The notes beneath the pieces are model-generated. The model searched no databases. It was not told the DNA's origin and saw only the letters and a program-made list of their open reading frames with translations. Positions 33,035-41,306 of a stretch of DNA of 64,000 nt are shown piece after piece; position 1 is the first letter of the stretch, and each line of letters begins with the position of its first letter. Source of the DNA: Methylobacterium sp. R2-1 (GTDB taxonomy: Bacteria > Pseudomonadota > Alphaproteobacteria > Rhizobiales > Beijerinckiaceae). The position numbers and the translations under genes were made by a program. Location: NCBI RefSeq assembly GCF_014191355.1, contig NZ_JACHWM010000005.1:248001-312000 (forward strand), written 5' to 3'.

Positions 33035-34156
33035 TCAGCGCAGGGCGGTCGGCAGCGAGGGGGGAACGTAGGCCCGTGCCTCCGGCAGTTGCAGCAGGAG
33101 CGGGTCAGCTTCGGTCGCGGTGCCGCTGACGGCGATCTCGGCCTGGGCGGCGTAGGCCGCGATGAGGCGGGGGCCGAGCTTCGGCACGCCCTCACGCCCG
33201 GCGGCGGCGGCCTCGCCGGAGCCGGAGACGATCGAGAGACGCACCGGCGCACCGACACCGGCATCGATGCGGATGACGATGCCGCACGTCACCGTGTCGT
33301 TCGTGGCATCGAGGCACTCTGCGACGATCTCGGCGACGATCATGCCCAGTGCATTGGCGGTGCGGGGCTCGACCAGGCTCGACCCCTCTCCCTCGATGGC
33401 GACGCTGATCCGTCCAGCCCGGCGCAACTGTCCGAGTCCGGAGGCAAGCCGGCGCAGGTAGTCGCGCAGGTCGATCGACGCGATGTGCGGCGCCTCGTGC
33501 AGGTGCTGCTGCACCAGGGCGATCGCCCTCACCCGCTGACCCAAGGCATCGAAGCTGCCGCGGCACGATTCCGGCGCGGCGCGGCCGTAAAGGCCAATCA
33601 GGCTCACCATCACCTGGAGGTTGTTACGCACCCGGTGATAGATCTCTGCGAGCAGCGTCTCCTTCTCGAGAAGCGCGTGCTCGGCATGCTCCTCGGCACT
33701 CTTCCGGTCGGTGATGTCGAAGCACGAGCCGAGATACCCGTGGAAGAGGCCGTTCTCCTCAAGGGGGCGGCCGGTATCGAGAAGCCAACGATAGGCGCCG
33801 TCGTGACGTCGCAAACGAAACTCGACGGTGAACGGAAGGCGCGACTCGACTGCCTTCGCGACGATTTCGGCGTGAGGCTTGAAATCGTCCGGGTGCAACC
33901 CTTTACGCCAGCCATCGCCAATCTCGTCCGCCAAGGGGCGTCCCGTGAACTGGAGCCAGCACTCGTTGTGATAGGTGGAGCGTCCGGAATCGTCCGTCCG
34001 CCACATCATCAGCGGCACGTGGTCGGCAAACCGACGAAAGCCATCACCCAGGTCGAACGGGGTATCGATCCCGCTACTCCCCGAAAAGCCGCCCTCTGGC
34101 GTATCAGCACCCATTCCGCTCGTCTGTTGCTCGCTAATGCCCGGAAACGACTTCAT
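33035..34156 (-). CDS. PAS sensor kinase, HWE/HisKA_2 type with degraded ATPase domain
   Basis: This 373-residue protein has a PAS domain at about residues 40-165 (VPLMMWRTDDSGRSTYHNEC). A phospho-acceptor helix follows (AEIYHRVRNNLQVMVSLIGL) of the HWE/HisKA_2 class, then an ATPase-like domain. The conserved Asn of the N-box is not seen (ALGMIVAEIVAECLDATND), and the usual DxGxG box reads SGSGEAAAAGR, so ATP binding may be lost. It lies just upstream of sufE and downstream of the large hybrid kinase, all on the minus strand. Confidence 0.82.
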   Translation of the reverse strand: MKSFPGISEQQTSGMGADTPEGGFSGSSGIDTPFDLGDGFRRFADHVPLMMWRTDDSGRSTYHNECWLQFTGRPLADEIGDGWRKGLHPDDFKPHAEIVAKAVESRLPFTVEFRLRRHDGAYRWLLDTGRPLEENGLFHGYLGSCFDITDRKSAEEHAEHALLEKETLLAEIYHRVRNNLQVMVSLIGLYGRAAPESCRGSFDALGQRVRAIALVQQHLHEAPHIASIDLRDYLRRLASGLGQLRRAGRISVAIEGEGSSLVEPRTANALGMIVAEIVAECLDATNDTVTCGIVIRIDAGVGAPVRLSIVSGSGEAAAAGREGVPKLGPRLIAAYAAQAEIAVSGTATEADPLLLQLPEARAYVPPSLPTALR

Positions 34157-34265
34157 CTATGCGCCGGACAACGTCCGCGCGGTTGGGCCGTTCCGGGCCG
34201 TCCACAAGTCGATAAATCCTTTCGCCCAGGCAAGCCCCCGCGCAAGGCCGCGGCGCGGCCAAGCT

Positions 34266-37200
34266 TCACGAATGCTCGATCATCTCACGGATGCGTGCGG
34301 TGAACCGTTCAACCGGAAAGGGTTTGGTGATCATCTGCATGTCCGGGTCCAGCCGGCCGCCACCGAACATCGCGTTCTCGGCGTACCCTGTCATGAACAG
34401 CACCTTCAGGCCGGGGCGCAAGGCGCGGGATCGCTCCGCGAGCAGGCGTCCGTTGAGACCCGGAAGACCGACATCGGTGACGAGGAGATCGATTCGGGCG
34501 TGCGAGCGCACGATGGCGAGTCCGGAGGGCCCGTCCTGCGCCTCGATCGCCCGGTAGCCGAGGTCGCGCAGCACCTCGACCACGAGGTTGCGCACGACCG
34601 GCTCGTCCTCGACCACGAGCACCGTCTCGTTCCGCTCCGAGCGTACGGGTTCGGGAGAGGATACCGGCTCCGGCTCGACCGGCAGCGCGCCGCGGTGGCG
34701 GGGCAGGTAGATCGTCACGGTCGTGCCTCGGCCGGGTTCGGAGCTGATCCTGACCTGCCCCTCCGATTGGCGGGCGAACCCGTAGATCATCGAGAGTCCG
34801 AGGCCGGTTCCCATGCCGATCGGCTTCGTCGTGAAGAACGGCTCGAAGGCCCGCGCTACGACCTCCGGCGGCATGCCGAGCCCGGTATCGGTCACGCGGA
34901 CGCAGACATAGGCGCCCTCGCCCGTCTCCGGATCGCGCGTGTCGGGATTCAGATTCGGCTCGGCAGGGTCGAGGCGGACATTGCAGGTCTCGATCAGCAG
35001 CCTGCCGCCGTCCGGCATCGCGTCCCTGGCATTGATGGCGAGGTTGAGCACCGCATTCTCGAGCTGGTGCGGGTCGCAGAGCGTGGGCCAGAGCCCCTCT
35101 GCGGCGACGATCTCGAGACGCACCTGTTCGGGCAGGGCACGCCGCAGCATGTCCTCCATGCCGGTGACGAGGGCGTTCACGTCGACCGGCTTCTGCTCCA
35201 GCGGCTGTCGACGCGCGAAGGCCAGCAGGCGATGGGTGAGCGCGGCGGCACGGTGGGCGGAGGACAGGGCGGCCGCGACGTAGCGCTCCAGCGCATCGAC
35301 GCGGCCCTGACTGATGCGGGTCTGCATCAGGTCGAGCGAGCCGACGATGCCGGTCAGAAGATTGTTGAAGTCGTGGGCGATGCCCCCGGTCAACTGCCCG
35401 ACCGCCTCCATCTTCTGCGCCTGCCGCAACTGTTCCTCGGCGAGGCGCTGCTCGGTGATGTCGCGGCCGATAATGTGGAAGCAGTCTCCCTCAGGCACCG
35501 CCGTCCACATCACCGTACGCCGCCGCCCGTCCCGGCTGAGGATGCGATCGACGAAATCGGTGACCCGCTCGCTGCCGGCGAGCCGGTCCAGCACCGCCCC
35601 GGTTCCCGGATGATCCTCGGGATCAATGAAATCGAGGAACGGCCGCTTGAGAAGCTCCGGCTCGCTCCAGCCGAGCAGGCGCTCCCAGGCCGGGTTGACG
35701 CTGCGGAGACGGCCGTCGAGGCCCGCCGTCCCCATCAGGTCGTTGGTGGTCTGCCAGAGGCGGTCGCGCTCGCGGGTGCGCTCGCCGACCTCGCGCTCCA
35801 GCATCGCCTCGATCCGCTTGGCATCCGAGATGTCCGTTACGAACAGGTAGGCGCCATCGGTGGAACCATCCGGCATCGGTCGCGGCAGGTAGCGAATGTC
35901 GGCGATGCGAGAGCTGCCGTCCCGGCGCGGCCAGGACCGCTCCGCGCGCACTTCGAGGCCGGCCCGTGCGGTTTCGAAGCGGGCCCGAGCCTCGGCGGAG
36001 GCCTCCCGACCGACCAGCGTGGCCAGTGTCTGTCCGATCGCGTCCGCTGAGGATGTCCCGAACCAGTCGGCACTGGCGGCATTCGCGAAGCGGCACAGCC
36101 CGTCCGCATCGAAGAGAGCAATGAGAACCGGCAGCGCATCGGTGATCAGGCGCAACTCGCGGGCATTCGCGCGCTCGGACTGCTCGGCACGGGCGCGGTC
36201 GGCGGCGTGGCCGACACGCTGGGCGACGTCCTCCACGAGGCCGATCTCCTCCGCCCGCCAGACCCGCGGCTGCGGCTCGTGCAGGTAGAGGATCGCCCGC
36301 AGCTGCCCGTCGCGGATCAGCGGCACGACGACGAGGGCTCGGCAGCCGATGGAGTCCCACATCGCCGCGTAAGTCCGCCCGGCGCGGGGATCGGCGTAGC
36401 AATCCTCGACGACGAGGGTGAGCCCGGACCGCAATTCCGCGATCGCCGCCGGACCGAACCCGTCGAGGATGCGCGACGCGCCCGCGAGGCTCATCACCGA
36501 GGGGTCGCGGATCCAGTCGCGCTCGACCCGCACGATCTCGCCGGCCTCGTCGATCTCACCGTACCCGGCTCGGGCCGCGCCGATATGGGCGCCGAGCGTC
36601 GCGGCGGCGACCAGCGTCACCGCGTGCGGATCGTCGGCCTCTCGCAGCCGGTCGTTCAGCCCAAGCAGGAAGGCCTGCCGGTCTTCCGCGAGCCTGCGAT
36701 CGTGGATGTCGGTGCAGGTGCCGAACCAGCGCACGATCCGCCCGCCGGAATCGCGCACAGGCTGGGCCCGGCCGAGCACCCAGCGATAGAGGCCCGAGCG
36801 GTGACGCAGGCGATACTCGATCTGGTAGTTCTCGCCCGTGACGAGGACACGCCGCCACTCCGCCCAGGCCCGCTCCTGGTCGTCGGGATGGAACATCCCG
36901 TTCCAGGCCTCGCCGTCCGTCGAGCCGGCGGGGACGCCGGTATATTCATACCATCGGTCGTTGTAGAAATCGTGGTAGCCGTCGGGCCGTGTCGCCCAGA
37001 TCATCTGATCGACCGAATTGATGATGCCGCGGAAACGGTCTTCGCTGTCGCGCAGGGCCTGCTCGGTGCGCTTGCGCTCGGTGATGTCGAAGCTGACGCC
37101 GGGAAAGCTCTGCGGCGTGCCATCGGCAGCAAGCGTGCAACGCCCCTGCGCGGCGACCCAGCGAATGCCGCCATCCTCCTGAAGGAGGCGGTACTCCGCA

Positions 37201-38036
37201 TCGAACCGCCCGCCCGTGCGCAGGACCGCGTCGATGCTCGATTTCAGACCGGGCAGATCCTCCGGATGCACGCCGGCGAAGAAGGCGTCGACCGGTGTCC
37301 CGGCTGCCGCCAGATCCGGATCGACACCGTATAGATTGGCAAAGCGCGGGTCGGCCGTGACGCGGTCGGCGGCCACGTCCCAGTCCCAGATGCCGATGCT
37401 GCCGCCGGCTGACAGGGCCATCTCCAGGCGCTCGTCGCTGCGGCGGCGCGCCCGTTCGGCCAGCACCTCGGCGGTTGTCTCCGCCGTGACGCAGATCATG
37501 CCGTTGATGCGACCCTCGTCGTCGCGCACGGGCGAGTAGGTGAAGCTCCACCAACTCAGCTCGGGTGCACCGTAGCGATGCATAACGAGCGGCAGGTTGC
37601 GCTGGGCCACACTCTCGCCCCGCAGGGCCGCGTCGACCAGCGGGCCGATATCGTCCCACAGGTCCGCCCAGATCTCCCGGAAGCGCGCGCCGAGCGCCCG
37701 CGGCAACCGATCACCGAAGATCGGCCGGTAGGCGTCATTGAAGAAGGAGATGCCGTCAGGCCCCCAGGCCAGGAACATCGCCGCCGGGCAGGCCAACATC
37801 GTCGCCAGCGTCGTGCGCAGCGATACCGGCCAATCCTGCAGGGGTCCGAGCGGCGTGTCGGCCCAGCGATGGGCCAGGATCTCACGGCCCGTCTCCCCAC
37901 CCTCCTCGAGAAAGCGGAGAGAGGCCGGAATATCCGCGCCGTCGGCCACGGCGATCATCGACCGAGGCTCCGGCGCCCATAATCGGAATCTGTGCTGGGG
38001 CTGGGCAAGGTGCTTCCGAGAGGGCGAGACCGCCAT
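34266..38036 (-). CDS. Multi-PAS/GAF hybrid sensor histidine kinase with receiver domain
   Basis: The protein has 1256 residues. Several PAS domains come first (the first around FLAWGPDGISFFNDAYRPIF, then three more with PAC segments ending in ITERKRTEQALRDSE or TDIHDRRLAEDR). A GAF-like domain lies around residues 455-610, and further PAS domains come before the kinase core. HisKA has GGIAHDFNNLLTGIVGSLDL. HATPase_c has N-, G1- and G2-boxes (NLAINARDAMPDGG, VTDTGLGMPPEV, GLGLSMIYGFARQS). A C-terminal receiver carries VVEDEPVVRNL and LLVTDVGLPGLNG. No membrane span is seen. MIAVADGADIP at 37958 is an alternative start. Confidence 0.9.
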   Translation of the reverse strand: MAVSPSRKHLAQPQHRFRLWAPEPRSMIAVADGADIPASLRFLEEGGETGREILAHRWADTPLGPLQDWPVSLRTTLATMLACPAAMFLAWGPDGISFFNDAYRPIFGDRLPRALGARFREIWADLWDDIGPLVDAALRGESVAQRNLPLVMHRYGAPELSWWSFTYSPVRDDEGRINGMICVTAETTAEVLAERARRRSDERLEMALSAGGSIGIWDWDVAADRVTADPRFANLYGVDPDLAAAGTPVDAFFAGVHPEDLPGLKSSIDAVLRTGGRFDAEYRLLQEDGGIRWVAAQGRCTLAADGTPQSFPGVSFDITERKRTEQALRDSEDRFRGIINSVDQMIWATRPDGYHDFYNDRWYEYTGVPAGSTDGEAWNGMFHPDDQERAWAEWRRVLVTGENYQIEYRLRHRSGLYRWVLGRAQPVRDSGGRIVRWFGTCTDIHDRRLAEDRQAFLLGLNDRLREADDPHAVTLVAAATLGAHIGAARAGYGEIDEAGEIVRVERDWIRDPSVMSLAGASRILDGFGPAAIAELRSGLTLVVEDCYADPRAGRTYAAMWDSIGCRALVVVPLIRDGQLRAILYLHEPQPRVWRAEEIGLVEDVAQRVGHAADRARAEQSERANARELRLITDALPVLIALFDADGLCRFANAASADWFGTSSADAIGQTLATLVGREASAEARARFETARAGLEVRAERSWPRRDGSSRIADIRYLPRPMPDGSTDGAYLFVTDISDAKRIEAMLEREVGERTRERDRLWQTTNDLMGTAGLDGRLRSVNPAWERLLGWSEPELLKRPFLDFIDPEDHPGTGAVLDRLAGSERVTDFVDRILSRDGRRRTVMWTAVPEGDCFHIIGRDITEQRLAEEQLRQAQKMEAVGQLTGGIAHDFNNLLTGIVGSLDLMQTRISQGRVDALERYVAAALSSAHRAAALTHRLLAFARRQPLEQKPVDVNALVTGMEDMLRRALPEQVRLEIVAAEGLWPTLCDPHQLENAVLNLAINARDAMPDGGRLLIETCNVRLDPAEPNLNPDTRDPETGEGAYVCVRVTDTGLGMPPEVVARAFEPFFTTKPIGMGTGLGLSMIYGFARQSEGQVRISSEPGRGTTVTIYLPRHRGALPVEPEPVSSPEPVRSERNETVLVVEDEPVVRNLVVEVLRDLGYRAIEAQDGPSGLAIVRSHARIDLLVTDVGLPGLNGRLLAERSRALRPGLKVLFMTGYAENAMFGGGRLDPDMQMITKPFPVERFTARIREMIEHS

Positions 38037-38637
38037 GAGTCATTAGCCGATGCAGCCGTCACTGCGAGCCGGGCCACGGCAGATTCCTGGCGAATGTCCA
38101 TCGAATCACAGCGGAAAAAGTGGGTTCGAATCTGGCGGAGAAACCTTCGGAGCTTCTTGAAACCACCTGATCTGGAAGCGTTCGAGGAAGACGCATGGCC
38201 AAGATTTACAACAAATGTGATCTTTGCCGCATCACTCGAGACGAAACTTGTCCCACAGCGCACGACATCCAGTCCTATTTTGCGCTGCAACAAGTTCAGC
38301 CAGCTTTTTGTTGTCGCATCGGTGACCGAAATGTGATCGTGGTGCTTGCCTCATCAGCCGAGACGTGCATTCTACCTCTCGTCCGCATCAGACCCGGCGA
38401 GAGAGCCCAGTTCGTCCCAAAGGGTCGTTCATGGCGTCGAGAAGCGACCGCCCCCGGAAGCTTCAAGGCACAATCCCGCTAAGGTTGGACGATCTGGAGG
38501 GTGACGCTCCGGCGCCGCGCCGAAGGACCCATCGATCCGGCCGAAGTGCCGGTGGGGTCCCCAGGAGCCCATGACAGAGGGGGGCACGAAATGCTGCCAG
38601 TGGGCATTTCGAATGCCCGCATGTCGTGGGGAGCCTG
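38037..38637. other. 600-base divergent region upstream of hybrid kinase and PAS gene
   Basis: This region is less GC-rich than its surroundings between about 38080 and 38370. Open frames exist on both strands (for example plus 38195-38482 with CDLCRITRDETC), but none shows a recognisable domain or good ribosome-binding site. I treat it as regulatory DNA that drives both neighbours. Two overlapping hairpins near its right end are listed separately. Confidence 0.5.
38587..38618 (+). promoter_or_regulatory. Two mutually exclusive hairpins in leader of PAS gene
   Basis: Arm CGAAATGC (38587-38594) pairs with GCATTTCG (38604-38611). That second arm overlaps GGGCATT (38602-38608), which pairs instead with AATGCCC (38612-38618). 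Only one stem can form at a time. They end about 20 bases before the ATG at 38638, upstream of the GGGGAG ribosome-binding site. Confidence 0.4.
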
Positions 38638-39147
38638 ATGGACACGGACGATTTCGCCTACGATTTCGATGCCCCGGACTCGGATTGGAATTACGAGCCG
38701 TCGCGGGCCGATCTGTTCCGGCAGATCGATGCGCCTCTCTACACCACCGACTCGGATGGCTGGCTGACCTACTACAATGACGCCGCCGCGCAGCTCTGGG
38801 GGTTTCGTCCCGTGCTCGGCAAGGCTCGCTGGTGCGGGTCGTGGCGGTTGTTCGAGGCAGACGGGAGACCGCTCCCGCACGATCTCTCGCCGATGGCCGT
38901 CACCCTCAGAGAAGGCCGCGCCCCCCGCGGCATCCAGATCGGCCTCGAACGGCCGGATGGGAGCCGGATGGCGTTCATGCCCTATCCTACGGCGCTGCGT
39001 GACAACCGGGGCGCCTTGGTCGGTGGCTGCAGCATCCTCCTCAAGGTCGAACGACCCAGCCTGCGCGTCAGCTTCCGCAGCCCGCTTCAGGGCCGACCGA
39101 CGCTTCGGGCTGCACAACTTGCGGGCATGCACAGATGTTCGGCGTGA
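38638..39147 (+). CDS. PAS-domain protein
   Basis: This 169-residue protein starts MDTDDFAYDFDAPDSDWNYE, with an acidic N-terminal tail before one PAS domain (LFRQIDAPLYTTDSDGWLTY, FEADGRPLPHDLSPMAVTLR, RGIQIGLERPDGSRMAFMPY). No kinase or output domain follows, so it may modulate another sensor. GGGGAG precedes ATG 38638; an in-frame ATG at 38626 is less well placed. It is divergent from the hybrid kinase and may share regulation with it. Confidence 0.8.
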   Translation: MDTDDFAYDFDAPDSDWNYEPSRADLFRQIDAPLYTTDSDGWLTYYNDAAAQLWGFRPVLGKARWCGSWRLFEADGRPLPHDLSPMAVTLREGRAPRGIQIGLERPDGSRMAFMPYPTALRDNRGALVGGCSILLKVERPSLRVSFRSPLQGRPTLRAAQLAGMHRCSA

Positions 39148-39247
39148 CGTTGCCGGAGACGCGGCTGCGATCCACCTCGTTCACGCGGTGCGATCCGAGG
39201 AATGATCCGGCGAATTGCGCCGCGGCCTGAGAAGAAAGAAGGAAGCC

Positions 39248-39412
39248 ATGTCGGTTGATACCAACTGGAGCCTCGATGCCGTCCAGAGCCTGCGCAGCAT
39301 GGCCCGCGAGGGCGTGCCCGTGTCCGTCATCAGTCTGAGGCTGAAGCGGCCGGTCGATGCAGTGTGTGCTAAGCTCGCCGAACTCGGCATCACGCCGAAG
39401 GTCGAGGCCTGA
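39248..39412 (+). CDS. Small putative helix-turn-helix protein (54 aa)
   Basis: The peptide MSVDTNWSLDAVQSLRSMAR continues with EGVPVSVISLRLKRPVDAVC and ends AKLAELGITPKVEA. The pattern of two helices with a VSVISLRLKRPVDAV turn looks like a small DNA-binding helix-turn-helix. A purine-rich site (GAAGAAAGAAGGAAG) lies just upstream. I believe similar small proteins are frequent in Methylobacterium but cannot name a family. It is 100 bases after the PAS gene. Confidence 0.65.
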   Translation: MSVDTNWSLDAVQSLRSMAREGVPVSVISLRLKRPVDAVCAKLAELGITPKVEA

Positions 39413-39463
39413 CCGATCCGGATGGACGCCCGCGGCCTCAAGCCTGGGCGCCCACCCGTCGCA

Positions 39464-39904
39464 CTACCAAGTTCCAGTATTCTCCATCGACGCCCAGGGC
39501 TCTTGCGGCGGCCTCGATCCGCCCTTCTGCAGGATCTCGATGGAGATGCCGTCGGGCGAGCGCACGAAGGCCATGTACCCGTCACGCGGTGGCCGGTTGA
39601 TGGTCACACCGGCATCCTTCAGCCGCTGGCAGAAGGCGTAGATGTCGTCGACCTGATAGGCGAGGTGCCCGAAGTTGCGCCCGCCTGAATACTCCTGCGG
39701 ATCCCAATTGTAGGTCAGTTCGATCAAGGGCGACTTCGTCGCCTCGGCTCGCTCGACGTCGCCGGGGGCGGCGAGGAAGACGAGGGTGAACCGGCCCTTC
39801 TCGTTTTCGACCCGACGCACCTCCTTTAGTCCGAAGGTATCGACGTAGAAGGCGAGCGCGCGGTCGAGATCCGCCACGCGGACCATCGTGTGCAGGTATT
39901 CCAT
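39464..39904 (-). CDS. gloA: Lactoylglutathione lyase (glyoxalase I)
   Basis: This 146-residue enzyme has the glyoxalase fold: MEYLHTMVRVADLDRALAFY at the N terminus and IELTYNWDPQEY. GRNFGHLAYQVDDIYAFCQR and ISIEILQKG follow. The metal ligands His, Glu, His and Glu are all visible in these segments. It converts the methylglyoxal-glutathione hemithioacetal to S-lactoylglutathione; in methylotrophs related enzymes also face formaldehyde stress, but that is not implied here. The start at 39904 is the standard one. Confidence 0.95.
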   Translation of the reverse strand: MEYLHTMVRVADLDRALAFYVDTFGLKEVRRVENEKGRFTLVFLAAPGDVERAEATKSPLIELTYNWDPQEYSGGRNFGHLAYQVDDIYAFCQRLKDAGVTINRPPRDGYMAFVRSPDGISIEILQKGGSRPPQEPWASMENTGTW

Positions 39905-40242
39905 GGCTACACCGGATGATGACAGGGGTGGTCGGCTATCTGGCCCGAGGCGCGCACCCGTCAACGGGCTGGCGGACGGGCGTTCGGCGTCTAGGGCCGG
40001 CTCAGGCGGGCTACGTGGCGGCCCGCAACTGCGCATCATCGACTACAGCTATTTGAAGTAACAGATAATTGACAAAACAGTCACATTCTTCGAATTGCTC
40101 ATTTTCGCCGTTTCGCTTACCCGGCATTGCGAAATCTCTATTAGACGCTGTAAAAGATGAAGCTGAGTGTCAGGAGAAAATCGTTCTCCGTCGATTTGAC
40201 TTGGAGGCGCGAGGTCACATCAAGGAAGTCTACGCATCGACA
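39905..40242. other. Divergent AT-rich spacer between gloA and winged-helix gene
   Basis: The stretch from about 40035 to 40200 is clearly AT-rich compared with its neighbours and is probably a promoter region. It contains GGAGAA (40173-40178) and TTCTCC (40184-40189), a 6-bp inverted repeat with a 5-base spacer that could be an operator. The frame of the downstream gene stays open through it from 40069, but the residues look unlike the rest of the protein. Confidence 0.5.
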
Positions 40243-41229
40243 ATGGCATGGGAGAAAGCTCCCTGTCGCGATGACTTCTACCGCGTCTCGATTGAGCGCA
40301 CGGACCCTGGGGCGCTGCACGTGAAGACGGGCTCGGTCATCCGCGGGATCGGCGAGATCGAACACGCGACCCCCGAGCAGATCCTGGCGCATCCAGAGTT
40401 TCCGAGGGCGCGGCGCGTCTTTGTCTCGGAACACGCGAGGGTCTACGAGGCCGGCATGTTTCCGGCTCGGTTCGGTGCCGATGCCGGGCGGGTCACCACG
40501 CTCGCCATCATCGTGTGCCAGCATGCCGACTACGATCCGACCGACAGGGCGAGTTGGCCGACGCTGAGCCGCCTGAAGGACACCGTTGCCCGTTTCGGGT
40601 TCGCCAGTCCCAGGCTGATCGACAGCTTCGTCGCGCGGCTCGCGCAGACCGGCTATCTCGAACTCAGGCAGCAGCCGGAGGACAACCGGGTGCGTCTCCT
40701 GTGCCCGACCGAGCGCCTCCTGGCCTGGGATCGCGAGTGGATGGCGGCCCACTATGCGGCTCTCGAAGTTCTCTATCCGGAGCCCGGTTTCGGCCCACCG
40801 AGGCAGCGCGACGTTGCCTTCCAGGCCGCACATGCCCGGTCGGCCGTCGCGGCGTTCGATACGATCATCGCGATGATGTGGAGCAACTTGGAGATTGTCT
40901 TCTTCCTCAGCAGCACGAGCGCACTGATCATCCTGCTGTCGCTCTTCGAGATGGGTGGCAGCGATCCGGAAAGCCGCATCCGCGAAGCCGATCTCGTCGA
41001 GCTCGCGCCACGCTTCGCCGTTTCACGCAGCCATGTACGCAACATCATGGCCGTCGCGCAGGAGCGGAACTTCCTCGTCCGCTCGGGGCCGCGCAACGCC
41101 TACATCCAACTCACCCCGCACTGGATCGCCGCCTTCGACCGCTTCATCGCCGGCAGCCTCGCCCAAAGCGACCTCACCTACCGGCTCGCCCTGCGGCATC
41201 AGGTGGAACAGGCTCGTTTCGAGGCCTGA
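40243..41229 (+). CDS. Tandem winged-helix DNA-binding-like protein, unknown function
   Basis: From MAWEKAPCRDDFYRVSIERT the protein has 328 residues. One winged-helix-like unit includes WPTLSRLKDTVARFGFASPR and LIDSFVARLAQTGYLELRQQ. A second includes LVELAPRFAVSRSHVRNIMA and VAQERNFLVRSGPRNAYIQL. Both resemble MarR/wHTH folds separated by about 100 residues. Between them is a hydrophobic segment (EIVFFLSSTSALIILLSLFE) that may be buried. I know no named family. The start is uncertain: the frame is open from 40069, and a weak AGGAAG site lies upstream of 40243. Confidence 0.6.
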   Translation: MAWEKAPCRDDFYRVSIERTDPGALHVKTGSVIRGIGEIEHATPEQILAHPEFPRARRVFVSEHARVYEAGMFPARFGADAGRVTTLAIIVCQHADYDPTDRASWPTLSRLKDTVARFGFASPRLIDSFVARLAQTGYLELRQQPEDNRVRLLCPTERLLAWDREWMAAHYAALEVLYPEPGFGPPRQRDVAFQAAHARSAVAAFDTIIAMMWSNLEIVFFLSSTSALIILLSLFEMGGSDPESRIREADLVELAPRFAVSRSHVRNIMAVAQERNFLVRSGPRNAYIQLTPHWIAAFDRFIAGSLAQSDLTYRLALRHQVEQARFEA

Positions 41230-41306
41230 TCGTACCGCGACGGATTCCGCTCGCAGGGGATCGCCTCTAGAAGGCGTGACCTTTTCCCGACGGCGAGCCC
41301 TGCCCG

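Noticed and set aside
38108..38125. GGGTTCGAATC resembling a tRNA T-arm
   Set aside because: The flanking bases do not form the 5-bp T stem and no acceptor or anticodon arm fits.
38195..38482. Possible small protein with CDLCRITRDETC
   Set aside because: No ribosome-binding site or conserved pattern; lies in the AT-richer regulatory spacer. Could be revisited with expression data.
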